This document shows, in pieces, positions 36,991 to 45,775 of a stretch of 63,252 nt of DNA. Location of the stretch: the NCBI GenBank assembly GCA_023432805.1, contig JAEYUG010000125.1, positions 1 to 63,252 on the forward strand, given 5' to 3'. The position numbers were made by a program, and so were the translations under genes. This stretch comes from Bacteroidota bacterium (GTDB lineage Bacteria > Bacteroidota > Ignavibacteria > SZUA-365). Numbering within the stretch: position 1 is the first letter of the stretch; every line of letters begins with the position of its first letter. Under the pieces are notes generated by a model. The model worked only from the letters and a program-made list of their open reading frames with translations. It did no database searches and was not told the DNA's origin.

Positions 36991-39900
36991 TTAGATACGA
37001 TCAAGATACTGGGCTTCCGCGACCACGCCGAGCTTGAGAATCTTCTCGACGCCGAGTTCCGGCATGGCGATGTGGATGATGTACATGCCACTGCCAACCG
37101 GCAGACCATTGTCATTCTGGAGATCCCAGGTGGCAAGCTGTCCGGTACTCGTCTTTGAGAAGGAGCGCACCAGGGTACCGGAAGTCGTGTAAATCCTGAA
37201 ATCAGCCTTCTCGGGAAGGTGATTGAAGGTCACGAAACGCTGATACTTGTTGAGCTCCTGCGCGTTTGCACCGAGATACGGGTTCGGGAAGACATTGATT
37301 GCATCGATGTCCTTCGTCGCCTTCTCGGCTGTGAACGTCGGTTTTGCTGTTGTGAACTGGAACTTGTCTGTGGCGTCGAACGCGACATTGGGCACGATCA
37401 CCCACTTGTCGCCGTCCTTCCACGGGAATGTGACACCGTATGGTGCGTTCTGGATGTACCAGCTCGCATAAATGATCGGCATGGCGTCGGCCTGATTGAG
37501 CAGGACGAAGCTGCCGGTGTAAGCCGGATTCGGGGTTTCGCTGTACGGTTCATCAATGATGAAGAGATACTCACGATCACCCGACGTCGTGGTGGGACCC
37601 CACTGGTTGTCCTGCGCGGCGACGCCCTTCTGCTCGACGAAGCAATAGGAGAGCTGCTTGGGATTGGCAGGATCGGTCACGTCGAAAATCTGGATCGGGC
37701 TGTCGAAGTACCCCTGATAGCCGTAGTTCGGCGTGGCACCACGCATGTACATGTAGCCCTTCGACGTCTTGGTGCGATCGAGTCGGACTTCGACGACCTT
37801 CTTGATGTTGTATCCGCGGATGCTGCTGCCGAAAAACGCGTAGCCGGGCATCCAATTGTACGCACCTGCGCTAACACCCTCGTACACTTCCGGTCCACCG
37901 ACCCAGTCGATGCGCAGGATTTCATTGTGCGAGAAGTCAGGCTTGTACTGCGTGAAATATCCGGAACCGGTCAGACCGATCTGGAAGCCATCGACGATGT
38001 AGTAATCCGACGCGAGACCGTTGAAGTTCGGGCTCTTCTCGATCAGCTTTGCAGCCTTCGTGAGATTCGTCAGATTCCATGCGTACGAATCGAGGTCAAG
38101 GGTCTCGATTTCGCTACCATCTCCGTACACGTCGTATTCCACCTGCACCTTACCGGTGGAGGAGAACGTGACTTCGTACGTATCGCCGGTCAGGATTTCG
38201 GGATCGACAACCTTGACGAGGACGCTGCCTGTGGCAACACCGGCTGTATGCGTGACGTTCAGCAGTTCAGCATACTGGGCCTTGACCTCCACACCGGGAT
38301 TCGTGGTACGCGGACGCACCTCGATGATGACCGGATTGCTCTCGAGTTGACGTGGTGTCGCTTCGGGATCATCATTGTACGAGTAAGCGGTGACCGCGAA
38401 GAAGTACGGCTGATTGTTCACGAGCGGACGATCGATGATGGCGTCCGACGTGATCTCGATCATGTGCTGGATCCCTGCATCCGATCCGAACTGGACAGGG
38501 AGGGTCACAACCGCACCGGAACGATCGTCAATGACTTCGTCGAAAATGGTGGCGATGTTGTTGACGACGTCGAATGTGGCAAGGCGCTTGCCTTCCGACA
38601 ATGTGGAACTCCTCGACGGGAACTGGTAGACGTTGTAGCCTTCGAATTTGTACCCGCGATCATTGAAGCTTTCCGTGCGATTCACTGCCGTGGGATCACC
38701 CCAGTTCAACACCACCTTGTTCGGCTGCACGGCAGCCTTCAAACTCGGTGCAGGAGGCGACTTCGGGAGATCGAAGCTGTTGTCGAATGCAAGCTGCGCG
38801 AAACGATCGTAGTATTTGAGGACCTGCAGACTGGAGAGACGGTCCGAACCGCGACCGACGATCGTAGCGACAACGACTTCCTGCGTGTCGCCCTGCGCAA
38901 GGGTGAACGGACCAGTGGTCATGAGGAAGCGGCGGTCACCGGGAGAGGCAACCAGACCGTCGATCCAGCCATCCTTGGTGATGGGATCACCCGCGAGACA
39001 GATCGGGGTCGTCTCATTGGTGGTGGGATCGATGAAGGGATTGCCATTCCACGTCACACCGGTCATGTAGTTGTACATCTCCTGCGCGCCCTGCACGGTA
39101 CCGAGATCCGGATCTGCGTAGACGGAGCTGGAGTTGATGTAGAATGCGAACGAGGAAACCTTCAGGTTCTTGTACCCCTCGCGGAGACCGAAATCGTAAT
39201 GCGCGAGGTCCGTGGCATCACCAGGAACGATCGGTCCCTGGAAGAAGTCATAACCCGCCGCCGGCGGCACGCCGTAGATACCGTCCTTGGCAATACCGTT
39301 GTAGACGTAACCGAGTACGAGATTGGTGTCAATGCCGACGAAATCGTCGTTGGCATCTCCAAGATCGGGATCGGACCACTTGGCGACGTATGCGTTCTCG
39401 AGGTCGTTGTTGCCCTTGTTGATCATGGTGTACTTGGTGAACACCATGTTGCCGAGGGGACCTGTCTGCTGGTAGCCCCACACCATCGTGTGAACCTCCA
39501 TGCCCGATGGCGCCGTACCGTAGAGGTTGGACGAACGGGCAGGATCGAGATCGTTTGCGACGAACCACAGCACCTCGTCTCCGATGAACCACGGCGTGTC
39601 CGACGTGGTCGCATCACCATTCACGAGCCAATCGTTGAAATCGGGATTGTAGCTGCCGTTGTTGTTCTTGTCCGTAAACGGTGCACCATCGGCAACCGGC
39701 CAGCCCTCGAAGTCGTCACGAAACGTCTTCTGTTCGGCGGCGGAGAGCTTGCTGAAGGTCTCTGCATCCATCTTCCGGATCTTGTAGATTCTGTAGCGCG
39801 GGTCGGAGGGATCTGATGCCGTGCCGTCTGCCTTGATCGTACCGGCCTGCAGACCCTGCCTGTAGGTCGAACCACCAACGCGGATTTCGCCCTGCATCGT

Positions 39901-40182
39901 GCCGCCCCATATCAGACCGTCCTGGAAGATCGCATATTTAGCGCTTCCCAGCGGCCACTCGAGTCCGGATGCATCCGAGAGAGGATTGTGCGCCATGGAG
40001 CCGTTGTTCGACAACCACAGCAGAATGCTGTTGATGGAAATGAAATCGTATTTATCGTTCTCGAGGGATTTTTGCATGCCCTGAGATTTCTTCGAATCTC
40101 CTCCTATATGTCCACCCGCATATGCCGTCGTCAAAGACCCGACGAGCGCGAGGACAAGGAGGAAGCGACCTGCCGTATTCAT
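36991..40182 (-). CDS. Large exported protein with T9SS-type C-terminus
   Basis: A 1063-residue protein with a signal peptide ending TAYAG. Early conserved-looking segments include SINSILLWLSNNGSMAHNP and GLEWPLGSAKYAIFQDGLIW, which I recall from large surface proteins of Ignavibacteria-type genomes. A middle FN3-like segment has LKAAVQPNKVVLNWGDP. The C-terminus carries INVFPNPYLGANAQ, FRIYTTSGTLVRSFSKTSTG and GLPVGSGMYIIHI, a type A sorting domain with an extra tail ending YLDRI. ATG 40182 has GGAGAC upstream; the frame reaches back to 40287. It is cotranscribed with the TonB receptor upstream and the PorV-like gene downstream. Confidence 0.82.
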   Translation of the reverse strand: MNTAGRFLLVLALVGSLTTAYAGGHIGGDSKKSQGMQKSLENDKYDFISINSILLWLSNNGSMAHNPLSDASGLEWPLGSAKYAIFQDGLIWGGTMQGEIRVGGSTYRQGLQAGTIKADGTASDPSDPRYRIYKIRKMDAETFSKLSAAEQKTFRDDFEGWPVADGAPFTDKNNNGSYNPDFNDWLVNGDATTSDTPWFIGDEVLWFVANDLDPARSSNLYGTAPSGMEVHTMVWGYQQTGPLGNMVFTKYTMINKGNNDLENAYVAKWSDPDLGDANDDFVGIDTNLVLGYVYNGIAKDGIYGVPPAAGYDFFQGPIVPGDATDLAHYDFGLREGYKNLKVSSFAFYINSSSVYADPDLGTVQGAQEMYNYMTGVTWNGNPFIDPTTNETTPICLAGDPITKDGWIDGLVASPGDRRFLMTTGPFTLAQGDTQEVVVATIVGRGSDRLSSLQVLKYYDRFAQLAFDNSFDLPKSPPAPSLKAAVQPNKVVLNWGDPTAVNRTESFNDRGYKFEGYNVYQFPSRSSTLSEGKRLATFDVVNNIATIFDEVIDDRSGAVVTLPVQFGSDAGIQHMIEITSDAIIDRPLVNNQPYFFAVTAYSYNDDPEATPRQLESNPVIIEVRPRTTNPGVEVKAQYAELLNVTHTAGVATGSVLVKVVDPEILTGDTYEVTFSSTGKVQVEYDVYGDGSEIETLDLDSYAWNLTNLTKAAKLIEKSPNFNGLASDYYIVDGFQIGLTGSGYFTQYKPDFSHNEILRIDWVGGPEVYEGVSAGAYNWMPGYAFFGSSIRGYNIKKVVEVRLDRTKTSKGYMYMRGATPNYGYQGYFDSPIQIFDVTDPANPKQLSYCFVEQKGVAAQDNQWGPTTTSGDREYLFIIDEPYSETPNPAYTGSFVLLNQADAMPIIYASWYIQNAPYGVTFPWKDGDKWVIVPNVAFDATDKFQFTTAKPTFTAEKATKDIDAINVFPNPYLGANAQELNKYQRFVTFNHLPEKADFRIYTTSGTLVRSFSKTSTGQLATWDLQNDNGLPVGSGMYIIHIAMPELGVEKILKLGVVAEAQYLDRI

Positions 40183-40240
40183 GCCCTGTCTCCTATAATG
40201 AATAGCATTGATGTTCATGATCTGAGTCCGTGCGCTGCGA

Positions 40241-43192
40241 TCAGAAATCCACTCGCATACCGAACCGGATCTGACGCGGAGGACCATAGAGCCCGGCGTT
40301 CATGATGTTCGTCTGGTAGTAGAAGTCACGATACAGCTGCTGGTAGATCTCGCCATACTGGGCGTAATTCTTGATGCGGTTCTGGCCTTCTTCCGTCGCG
40401 AGATATCCGTTGTCGGTCGCGCTGCCGGAAGTGCTGAACACGTCTTCCACATTGCGGGTGTCGAGCACGTTGATCACCCAGATGTAGAAGTTCACGTCCA
40501 AGTTGGCGATGGAGACAGTTTTGTCGATGCGTCCGTCGATCTGGAAGTTCCACGGCGTCATCGAGGTGTTGATGGCTTCAACAGGCTGGCGACGGTTGCC
40601 GAAGCTGAATTCATCCACCCGGGTGAAGGGGTGGCCGCTGTTGAACGTAAACAGCAGGTTCAGTCCGACGCGCTCCATGAACTTGATACCACCAAGTTCC
40701 GGACCATCATCCATTCCGAAGCGATAATCGATGTTGACGGCACCACGATGCGTCTGATCGAACGCGAGGGGCGTCGTGTACTTGGGCAGGAACGGCGTTT
40801 CCGTCGGGCTCTGCCAGATGGCGCGAAATGCCTCCGACGGCGAGGAGCCGGTACCACGGGCATCCGAATACGTATAGTCGATGGACGCCTGGACGCGTTC
40901 GACGCGACGGAGATCGATCTTCATCGACACACCGGTCGTCGTTGCGAAGTCGCCGTTCACCCATGCGTAGTATGCAAGGTGCTGGGCACCGGGAGCAGCC
41001 TGAATCTGACGCTGCTGGATCTGATCGCGGATGTCCTTGTAGAAGGCACCGATGTCGAAGGCGAGGAAGTCGCCGATCTGCTGGCGGAAACCGAAGTCAT
41101 ACTGCGTGGTGCGCTCGGGCCGCAGGCCGAAACCGACCGGTGTCTCGATGGCGTAGCCACCACGGATGTTGCTTGCGCTGACAGCGTTGCCGAGATAGAT
41201 GTCACGAAGACGGGACTGCTGCACGAACTTGCCGTACTGGGCATAGAACACCGTCTGATCGGTGACCGGGAAGGAGAAACCGATACGCGGACTCACTGTG
41301 CTAGAGACCTCCGCATCCTTCATGCCGGCGGGATCGAGCTGACCATCCGGAGTGAAGAGGATGTTGTTCGGATCCTTGAACTCCTTCGAGTCGGTGTTGA
41401 TGTAATCGTAGCGGAGACCGAGGTTGATGACGAGATCCTCGAGTTCGATCTTGTCCAATGCATAGAACGACGCAAAGACAGGCTTCTTCGGAGCGTCAGG
41501 TCCTTCGTCGATCTGCGTGCCCCACTGATCATAGCCGTAGTAGTTCGAACGCGCATTTACAGCGATCTGATCTGCCGTCGCATCGGGGTTGCCACGCACG
41601 AAGCTCCACAATGTGGACGCTTCGACGCCGTAATTGCGGATCGTGTACTGTTGGGCCTCAGCACCAACCTTGATCTCATGCGTTCGGCCGATCTGATGCA
41701 CGAAGTTCAGCTTGCCGCTGATCGAATTGAAGCGGGTCTTCGCATACCCGGTGCGCAGGGGATAGCCATCATCGACAAACGTAGTGCCGAAGAGGGGGAT
41801 GGGCGCGGGAAGCAAATCGCCAGAGCGGTAATTGTAGCCGTACTGTGCATTCGCCGCCGAATCGCCGTAGGCGAAGATGTTGTGCTTGTGATCGGGATCC
41901 ATGGTCACGCCAAAGTTCCCGAAGTAGCTCACGTACACTTCATAAAACGTATTCGGTGAGACGAGGTGTGTCATCTTCACGTTGCCCGCGTAATTCTCAC
42001 TTTCAGTGAGCGAGGCACGCTGCTGCGAGAGGAAGGTCGTGATACCGGCTCCGCCACGATTGCTTGACATAGTATACGACCCACCGAGACGAAGGTTGAT
42101 CGGGTTCAGATCGGCAGTCACGTTGCCGGTCAGCGAGTAGATTTGGTTGGCCGCATTATGCAGATAGCCACCGGGATAGGTGTAATCGTACTTGACTGCA
42201 CGGGACCCCTGCTGCGGATCGAAGATCCCATTCTTCGCCTGTTCTGCAGGACTGAGCAAGGCATGCGCTGCCGTCTGACGAAGCGCATCCGAATACATGC
42301 TCGTCAGCGTGTAGGGCTGGCGCGTGGTGATCGGTGTGCGTTGGAAGGTATTTTCACCCGCGACGAAGAAACGCAGCGGTCCGACAATGGGTCCGCCTGC
42401 TGTCAGCGTGTAGCGGCTGATGCCATAGCTGTATCCACCAAGCGTCTTCTCACCAGGAGCAGCGCCGAGGTTGTCGCTGTAGATTTCTGCGCCGATCTGC
42501 ATCTTCCGACCGCCGGTGCGTGTATTCGTGCTGATGAGGCCGCCGTTGGCTCCGCCGAACTCCGCAGAGTATCCTCCGGCCTGGAAGTTCACTTCCGCGA
42601 TGGCATTGTTGATGACCGTCAGGCTGCGACCGCCGACGAGGGGGTCGTTGACCATGACACCATCGACGACGTAGCCGGTTGCATCACCACGGCTGCCGCG
42701 CACGTAGATGGCGCCACCCTGCTGGACAATACCGGCCTGGAGGGCGACGATGCTCTCCACGCCGCGCACCGGCAGATTCTGGATGTCGTCTGCCGTGACG
42801 GTGGCCTTGCTGTTGGTGACGTTCTTGTCGACGAGCGGACGCTCGGCGATGATTTCCACATCAGGAACCTTGAATGCGTCGGAGGGAAGTTGGAAATCCT
42901 TCGACGCCGTCTCGTTGCTCTTGACGAGAATGTCGCGAATCGTGATCGTCTGATAGCCGATGTACTTGGCGACCAGGGTAATCTTACCGATCGGAACGTT
43001 CAGAATGACGTACTCACCGTTGATGTTCGTGGCGGCACCGCGGTTTGTTCCTTCAATAACCACGTTCGCGCCAATCAGCGGTTCCCCTGTTTCTCTGTCC
43101 GTCACCTTGCCTGCCAGCTTACCGGTCTGAGCCATGAGGGCCACCGGAAACAGGACGATGCAGAGGACGGCAATCAGGAACTGTTTGTGCAT
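40241..43192 (-). CDS. TonB-dependent receptor with carboxypeptidase-like N-domain
   Basis: A 983-residue outer-membrane transporter. The signal peptide ends ALMAQ. Residues about 24-105 are a CarbopepD_reg-like domain (GKVTDRETGEPLIGANVVIE, GEYVILNVPIG). The plug domain has VTADDIQNLPVRGVESIVAL and GAIYVRGSRGDATGYVVDGV. The ~740-residue 22-strand barrel ends in the aromatic IRFGMRVDF. The arrangement is like SusC-type receptors, but no SusD partner is present. AAGGAGG precedes ATG 43192. The substrate is unknown. Confidence 0.92.
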   Translation of the reverse strand: MHKQFLIAVLCIVLFPVALMAQTGKLAGKVTDRETGEPLIGANVVIEGTNRGAATNINGEYVILNVPIGKITLVAKYIGYQTITIRDILVKSNETASKDFQLPSDAFKVPDVEIIAERPLVDKNVTNSKATVTADDIQNLPVRGVESIVALQAGIVQQGGAIYVRGSRGDATGYVVDGVMVNDPLVGGRSLTVINNAIAEVNFQAGGYSAEFGGANGGLISTNTRTGGRKMQIGAEIYSDNLGAAPGEKTLGGYSYGISRYTLTAGGPIVGPLRFFVAGENTFQRTPITTRQPYTLTSMYSDALRQTAAHALLSPAEQAKNGIFDPQQGSRAVKYDYTYPGGYLHNAANQIYSLTGNVTADLNPINLRLGGSYTMSSNRGGAGITTFLSQQRASLTESENYAGNVKMTHLVSPNTFYEVYVSYFGNFGVTMDPDHKHNIFAYGDSAANAQYGYNYRSGDLLPAPIPLFGTTFVDDGYPLRTGYAKTRFNSISGKLNFVHQIGRTHEIKVGAEAQQYTIRNYGVEASTLWSFVRGNPDATADQIAVNARSNYYGYDQWGTQIDEGPDAPKKPVFASFYALDKIELEDLVINLGLRYDYINTDSKEFKDPNNILFTPDGQLDPAGMKDAEVSSTVSPRIGFSFPVTDQTVFYAQYGKFVQQSRLRDIYLGNAVSASNIRGGYAIETPVGFGLRPERTTQYDFGFRQQIGDFLAFDIGAFYKDIRDQIQQRQIQAAPGAQHLAYYAWVNGDFATTTGVSMKIDLRRVERVQASIDYTYSDARGTGSSPSEAFRAIWQSPTETPFLPKYTTPLAFDQTHRGAVNIDYRFGMDDGPELGGIKFMERVGLNLLFTFNSGHPFTRVDEFSFGNRRQPVEAINTSMTPWNFQIDGRIDKTVSIANLDVNFYIWVINVLDTRNVEDVFSTSGSATDNGYLATEEGQNRIKNYAQYGEIYQQLYRDFYYQTNIMNAGLYGPPRQIRFGMRVDF

Positions 43193-43291
43193 AATATCCT
43201 CCTTCAAAACTGTGTTCGTGTGTTCGCGTTGGAACGGAGGGAGGGCCGGAGATGCTACGAATGCAACGCCCTTCACGTCGCACCCGCCTCT

Positions 43292-43316
43292 CCGCGGGTG
43301 GTGCTTCCACCCGCGG
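43292..43316 (-). terminator. Hairpin between DUF4397 and TonB receptor genes
   Basis: CCGCGGGTGG (43292-43301) pairs with CCACCCGCGG (43307-43316) around TGCTT, 16 bases past the DUF4397 stop. Without a U-tract it may attenuate rather than end transcription into the receptor gene. Confidence 0.5.
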
Positions 43317-43332
43317 TTCCGGCTTGAAACGA

Positions 43333-44061
43333 TCAGTTGGGATCGTCTTGCAATGTGAGGACTTCCGAGTTCTCCGGCGTAGCGGCGCTTCCAACGAGAA
43401 TGAAGGAATAGCGGTGTCCGGTCTTGATCTCGAACTGCTTGTTGGTTACTTCGATACCTGATGAGGTGAGATAGAATTTATACGTACCTGCCTTCACCTT
43501 CTTGTAGGCTGACAGCGATCCAGCGTTCGTGGCTGCGATCAACTGCGGACCGCTGACACCGTCGTTGGTACCGTCCACGAGCACGGCCGGAACTTCTCCG
43601 GCGTTCACGTTGATCACCTTCACATCAGCGCTGTCCACAAGCTTCTTGGTCTCATCGGAGTAGGTGAAGCGCTCCTGAGTGAGCATGGCATTGATGTTTG
43701 CATTTCCGGCAAGACCGTAGAACACCAACGTCATTTTCATGAACGAACGAATACTCGTCCGCTGGCGGTACACGGAATTCGTTGTGTCCTGTCCGGTCGG
43801 AGTCACGTCGATGATGCGTTCACCTGCATTGATGGTGAGATACGATGACGCCTGCTTGAAGGATACGTTTGTTGCAACCCTGGCGCCATCGACCCAGATG
43901 TCAACTGCCGGTGCATCCGAGACTGCATGGACAAAGCGCACGGATGCCGTCACCTTTTCGATGACAGGCGGATTGGGTTCGTCAACGCATCCCGTGAGCA
44001 CAACGCTCGCGAGGGCGAAGACAGCGATGAGCAACCCAGCCGTGTGTAGCTTTCGTTGCAT
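43333..44061 (-). CDS. DUF4397 lipoprotein
   Basis: A 242-residue lipoprotein (lipobox VLTGC, Cys25). The mature part has the DUF4397 signature ASVRFVHAVSDAPAVDIWVD, then YLTINAGERIIDVTPTG and MLTQERFTYSDE. A second similar half has DVKVINVNAGEVPAVLVDGT and GTYKFYLTSSGIEV. Such proteins are surface or periplasmic and their function is unknown. ATG 44061 has AGGAGG upstream. It is probably the first gene of the unit ending with the PorV-like gene. Confidence 0.85.
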   Translation of the reverse strand: MQRKLHTAGLLIAVFALASVVLTGCVDEPNPPVIEKVTASVRFVHAVSDAPAVDIWVDGARVATNVSFKQASSYLTINAGERIIDVTPTGQDTTNSVYRQRTSIRSFMKMTLVFYGLAGNANINAMLTQERFTYSDETKKLVDSADVKVINVNAGEVPAVLVDGTNDGVSGPQLIAATNAGSLSAYKKVKAGTYKFYLTSSGIEVTNKQFEIKTGHRYSFILVGSAATPENSEVLTLQDDPN

Positions 44062-44379
44062 ACTTCCTCCTTTGTGGGTTAGGTGTAGAAAAACGAAGTC
44101 GTTATGGGCGAGAAACAGTGGAATGAGAACAGCGAAGCGGCGGCAGACGATTCGGGAAGCATGACCTGAAAAGTGCCGTCGCGGGTCGGCATCTCGTCGC
44201 CGACGATATATGTGGAAATACAGAGAATAGCCGTAAGAAACCGTCAATCACAGGTGTTGGAACATACAATGGCATCCCTAAAAAAGCAACCGGGATCAGC
44301 CGACTGCCGGGAACGTGGAAGCACTCCCATCCCCGAGTGCAACCGATGCATCACGACGGGAAGACCCTGCACTCCCCTC
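44062..44379. other. Gene-free stretch between DUF4397 gene and tRNA-Asn
   Basis: I see no credible gene in this stretch. The only pattern is a weak minus-strand TTG (44289-44287)-N20-TATGTTCC (44266-44259), which could be the DUF4397 promoter with a leader of nearly 200 bases. Confidence 0.5.
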
Positions 44380-44410
44380 TTGACTCTTGCGGTTCGAACG
44401 CATATATTTG
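44380..44410 (+). promoter_or_regulatory. Promoter of tRNA-Asn
   Basis: TTG at 44380-44382, 20-base spacer, TATATTTG at 44403-44410, an exact Bacteroidota TAnnTTTG element, ending 14 bases before the tRNA. Confidence 0.82.
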
Positions 44411-44424
44411 ATATTCCTTTCGAT

Positions 44425-44496
44425 TCCTCGATAGCTCAATGGTAGAGCATTCGGCTGTTAACCGAAGGGTTGCAGGTTCGAGTCCTGCTCGAGGAG
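44425..44496 (+). tRNA. tRNA-Asn (GTT)
   Basis: Acceptor arms TCCTCGA and TCGAGGA, D-stem GCTC/GAGC, anticodon stem TTCGG/CCGAA around loop CTGTTAA (anticodon GTT), and T-arm GCAGG TTCGAGT CCTGC. The discriminator base is G and CCA is not encoded. Confidence 0.97.
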
Positions 44497-44502
44497 CCCC
44501 AC

Positions 44503-44530
44503 GAAGCCGCCACATGGCGGCTTCTTCCTT
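44503..44530 (+). terminator. Terminator after tRNA-Asn
   Basis: GAAGCCGCC (44503-44511) pairs with GGCGGCTTC (44516-44524) around ACAT, followed by TTCCTTTT. Confidence 0.75.
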
Positions 44531-44556
44531 TTCCCGCCCGAAGTTGGAGATCGACA

Positions 44557-45768
44557 ATGCGCATACCCGTGCTGGTGCCGTTCGTGCTCTGTGCGTTCGT
44601 GGACCTCTCCTTCTCCTATCTCCTGTACCCTGCGCTTTCCACGCAGTTCCTCGCCCTCGACGGCGACGGATTCGGAGTGCTGGCGTCGACCCTCCTCGAG
44701 TGCGGCAGGTTCGCATTCGACTGCACGCAGACGGCAACTGTGTTTCGCGGTCCCGCATACCCTGCAGCACTTGCGCTCGTCAATCTCCCCTGGGGCGAGA
44801 TCGACCCCGCTCGCGTGGCCATCTTCCACACCCTGCTCAACCTGCTGCTTCTCGCCGCGATCATCAGACTGGCGCACACCATCAGCGACCGGCGCACCGC
44901 GATCGTGGCCGGACTCCTCTTCAGCATCCATCCCCTCGCCCATGTGTTCGTGCCGCGGTTTCTTGCCGATACGATGCTCGCCACCCTGTTCATCGGCGGC
45001 ATCACCATGATGCTCGCTCCCCCCGGCGGCGACACGCGCAAAGGGGATGCCCTCGCTGCCGCGACCTTGACCATCGCGCTTCTCGTCAAGCAGATCATGC
45101 TGCCGATGGTGCCCATCGTCGCGCTTCTTGTCCGACACCAGCGGCGTGATCGATCCTCACGGCGCTCGGCCGCACTCGTCGCCTTTGTTCCGCTCCTGCT
45201 CATCCTGCCATGGTCGCTCCGCACTTCAACCCTCGCCGGATCATTCGTTCCGATCCACACCGGCTCGGGTTTCAACGTGGTGGTCGGCAACGATGTGGCC
45301 GGGCATTTTCTCGAGCATCCGTTTGCGGGACTCACGCTCTTCCAGATCGGTCAGGAGCGGGCCGAGCTGCTTGCCGGTCCCGAACGGCATGACGATCCCG
45401 TCCATGATGCAGTGTGGGATGGGAGGCTGCTGCGCAACGGCATCGGGGAATGGGGTGCCGATCCCGTCGCCTTCGTGTGGAAGCTGTCGCTGAATGTCCT
45501 TCTCTTCTTCACGCTCGGCACGAGTGTTTCGAACTCACTGGTGATGCTGACGAGTTTCCTGCTGCTCCTGCCGTTCGTGCTGCGCGGACTGCGGCGCACG
45601 TGGAGGCTTCCGATGGGAGGCGCGCTCATGCTCATCGGGTCAGCGTACATGGCGCTGCACCTCCCTGTCTACGCGATCGGACGGTTTTCCATTCCCATCC
45701 TCCCCATTTTCCTTCTCATTGCCGCAATGGGAATCAGAGGCGAAGACCGGTCCCCGACCCCCTCATGA
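44557..45768 (+). CDS. GT39/ArnT-like membrane glycosyltransferase (tentative)
   Basis: A 403-residue integral membrane protein with about 8-9 hydrophobic helices. The first extracytoplasmic loop contains DGDGFGVLASTLLECG and ATVFRGPAYPAALAL, in the position of the acidic catalytic motif and the conserved R-x-P-x-YP pattern of GT-C (PMT/ArnT) enzymes. IHTGSGFNVVVGNDV is also typical of this type. It likely uses a polyprenyl-phosphate sugar. ATG 44557 has GGAG upstream; the longer frame enters the tRNA. Its stop codon overlaps the stop of the convergent gene. Confidence 0.7.
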   Translation: MRIPVLVPFVLCAFVDLSFSYLLYPALSTQFLALDGDGFGVLASTLLECGRFAFDCTQTATVFRGPAYPAALALVNLPWGEIDPARVAIFHTLLNLLLLAAIIRLAHTISDRRTAIVAGLLFSIHPLAHVFVPRFLADTMLATLFIGGITMMLAPPGGDTRKGDALAAATLTIALLVKQIMLPMVPIVALLVRHQRRDRSSRRSAALVAFVPLLLILPWSLRTSTLAGSFVPIHTGSGFNVVVGNDVAGHFLEHPFAGLTLFQIGQERAELLAGPERHDDPVHDAVWDGRLLRNGIGEWGADPVAFVWKLSLNVLLFFTLGTSVSNSLVMLTSFLLLLPFVLRGLRRTWRLPMGGALMLIGSAYMALHLPVYAIGRFSIPILPIFLLIAAMGIRGEDRSPTPS

Positions 45769-45775
45769 GAGGGGG
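45758..45775. terminator. Two-way hairpin covering both convergent stop codons
   Basis: CCCCCTC (45758-45764) pairs with GAGGGGG (45769-45775) around ATGA. The palindrome TCATGA (45763-45768) supplies TGA to both the plus and the minus gene. Confidence 0.6.

Noticed and set aside
37219..39816. An 865-codon plus frame opposite the large T9SS-type protein
   Set aside because: No signal, domain or ribosome binding site, and the opposite strand has a signal peptide and sorting tail.
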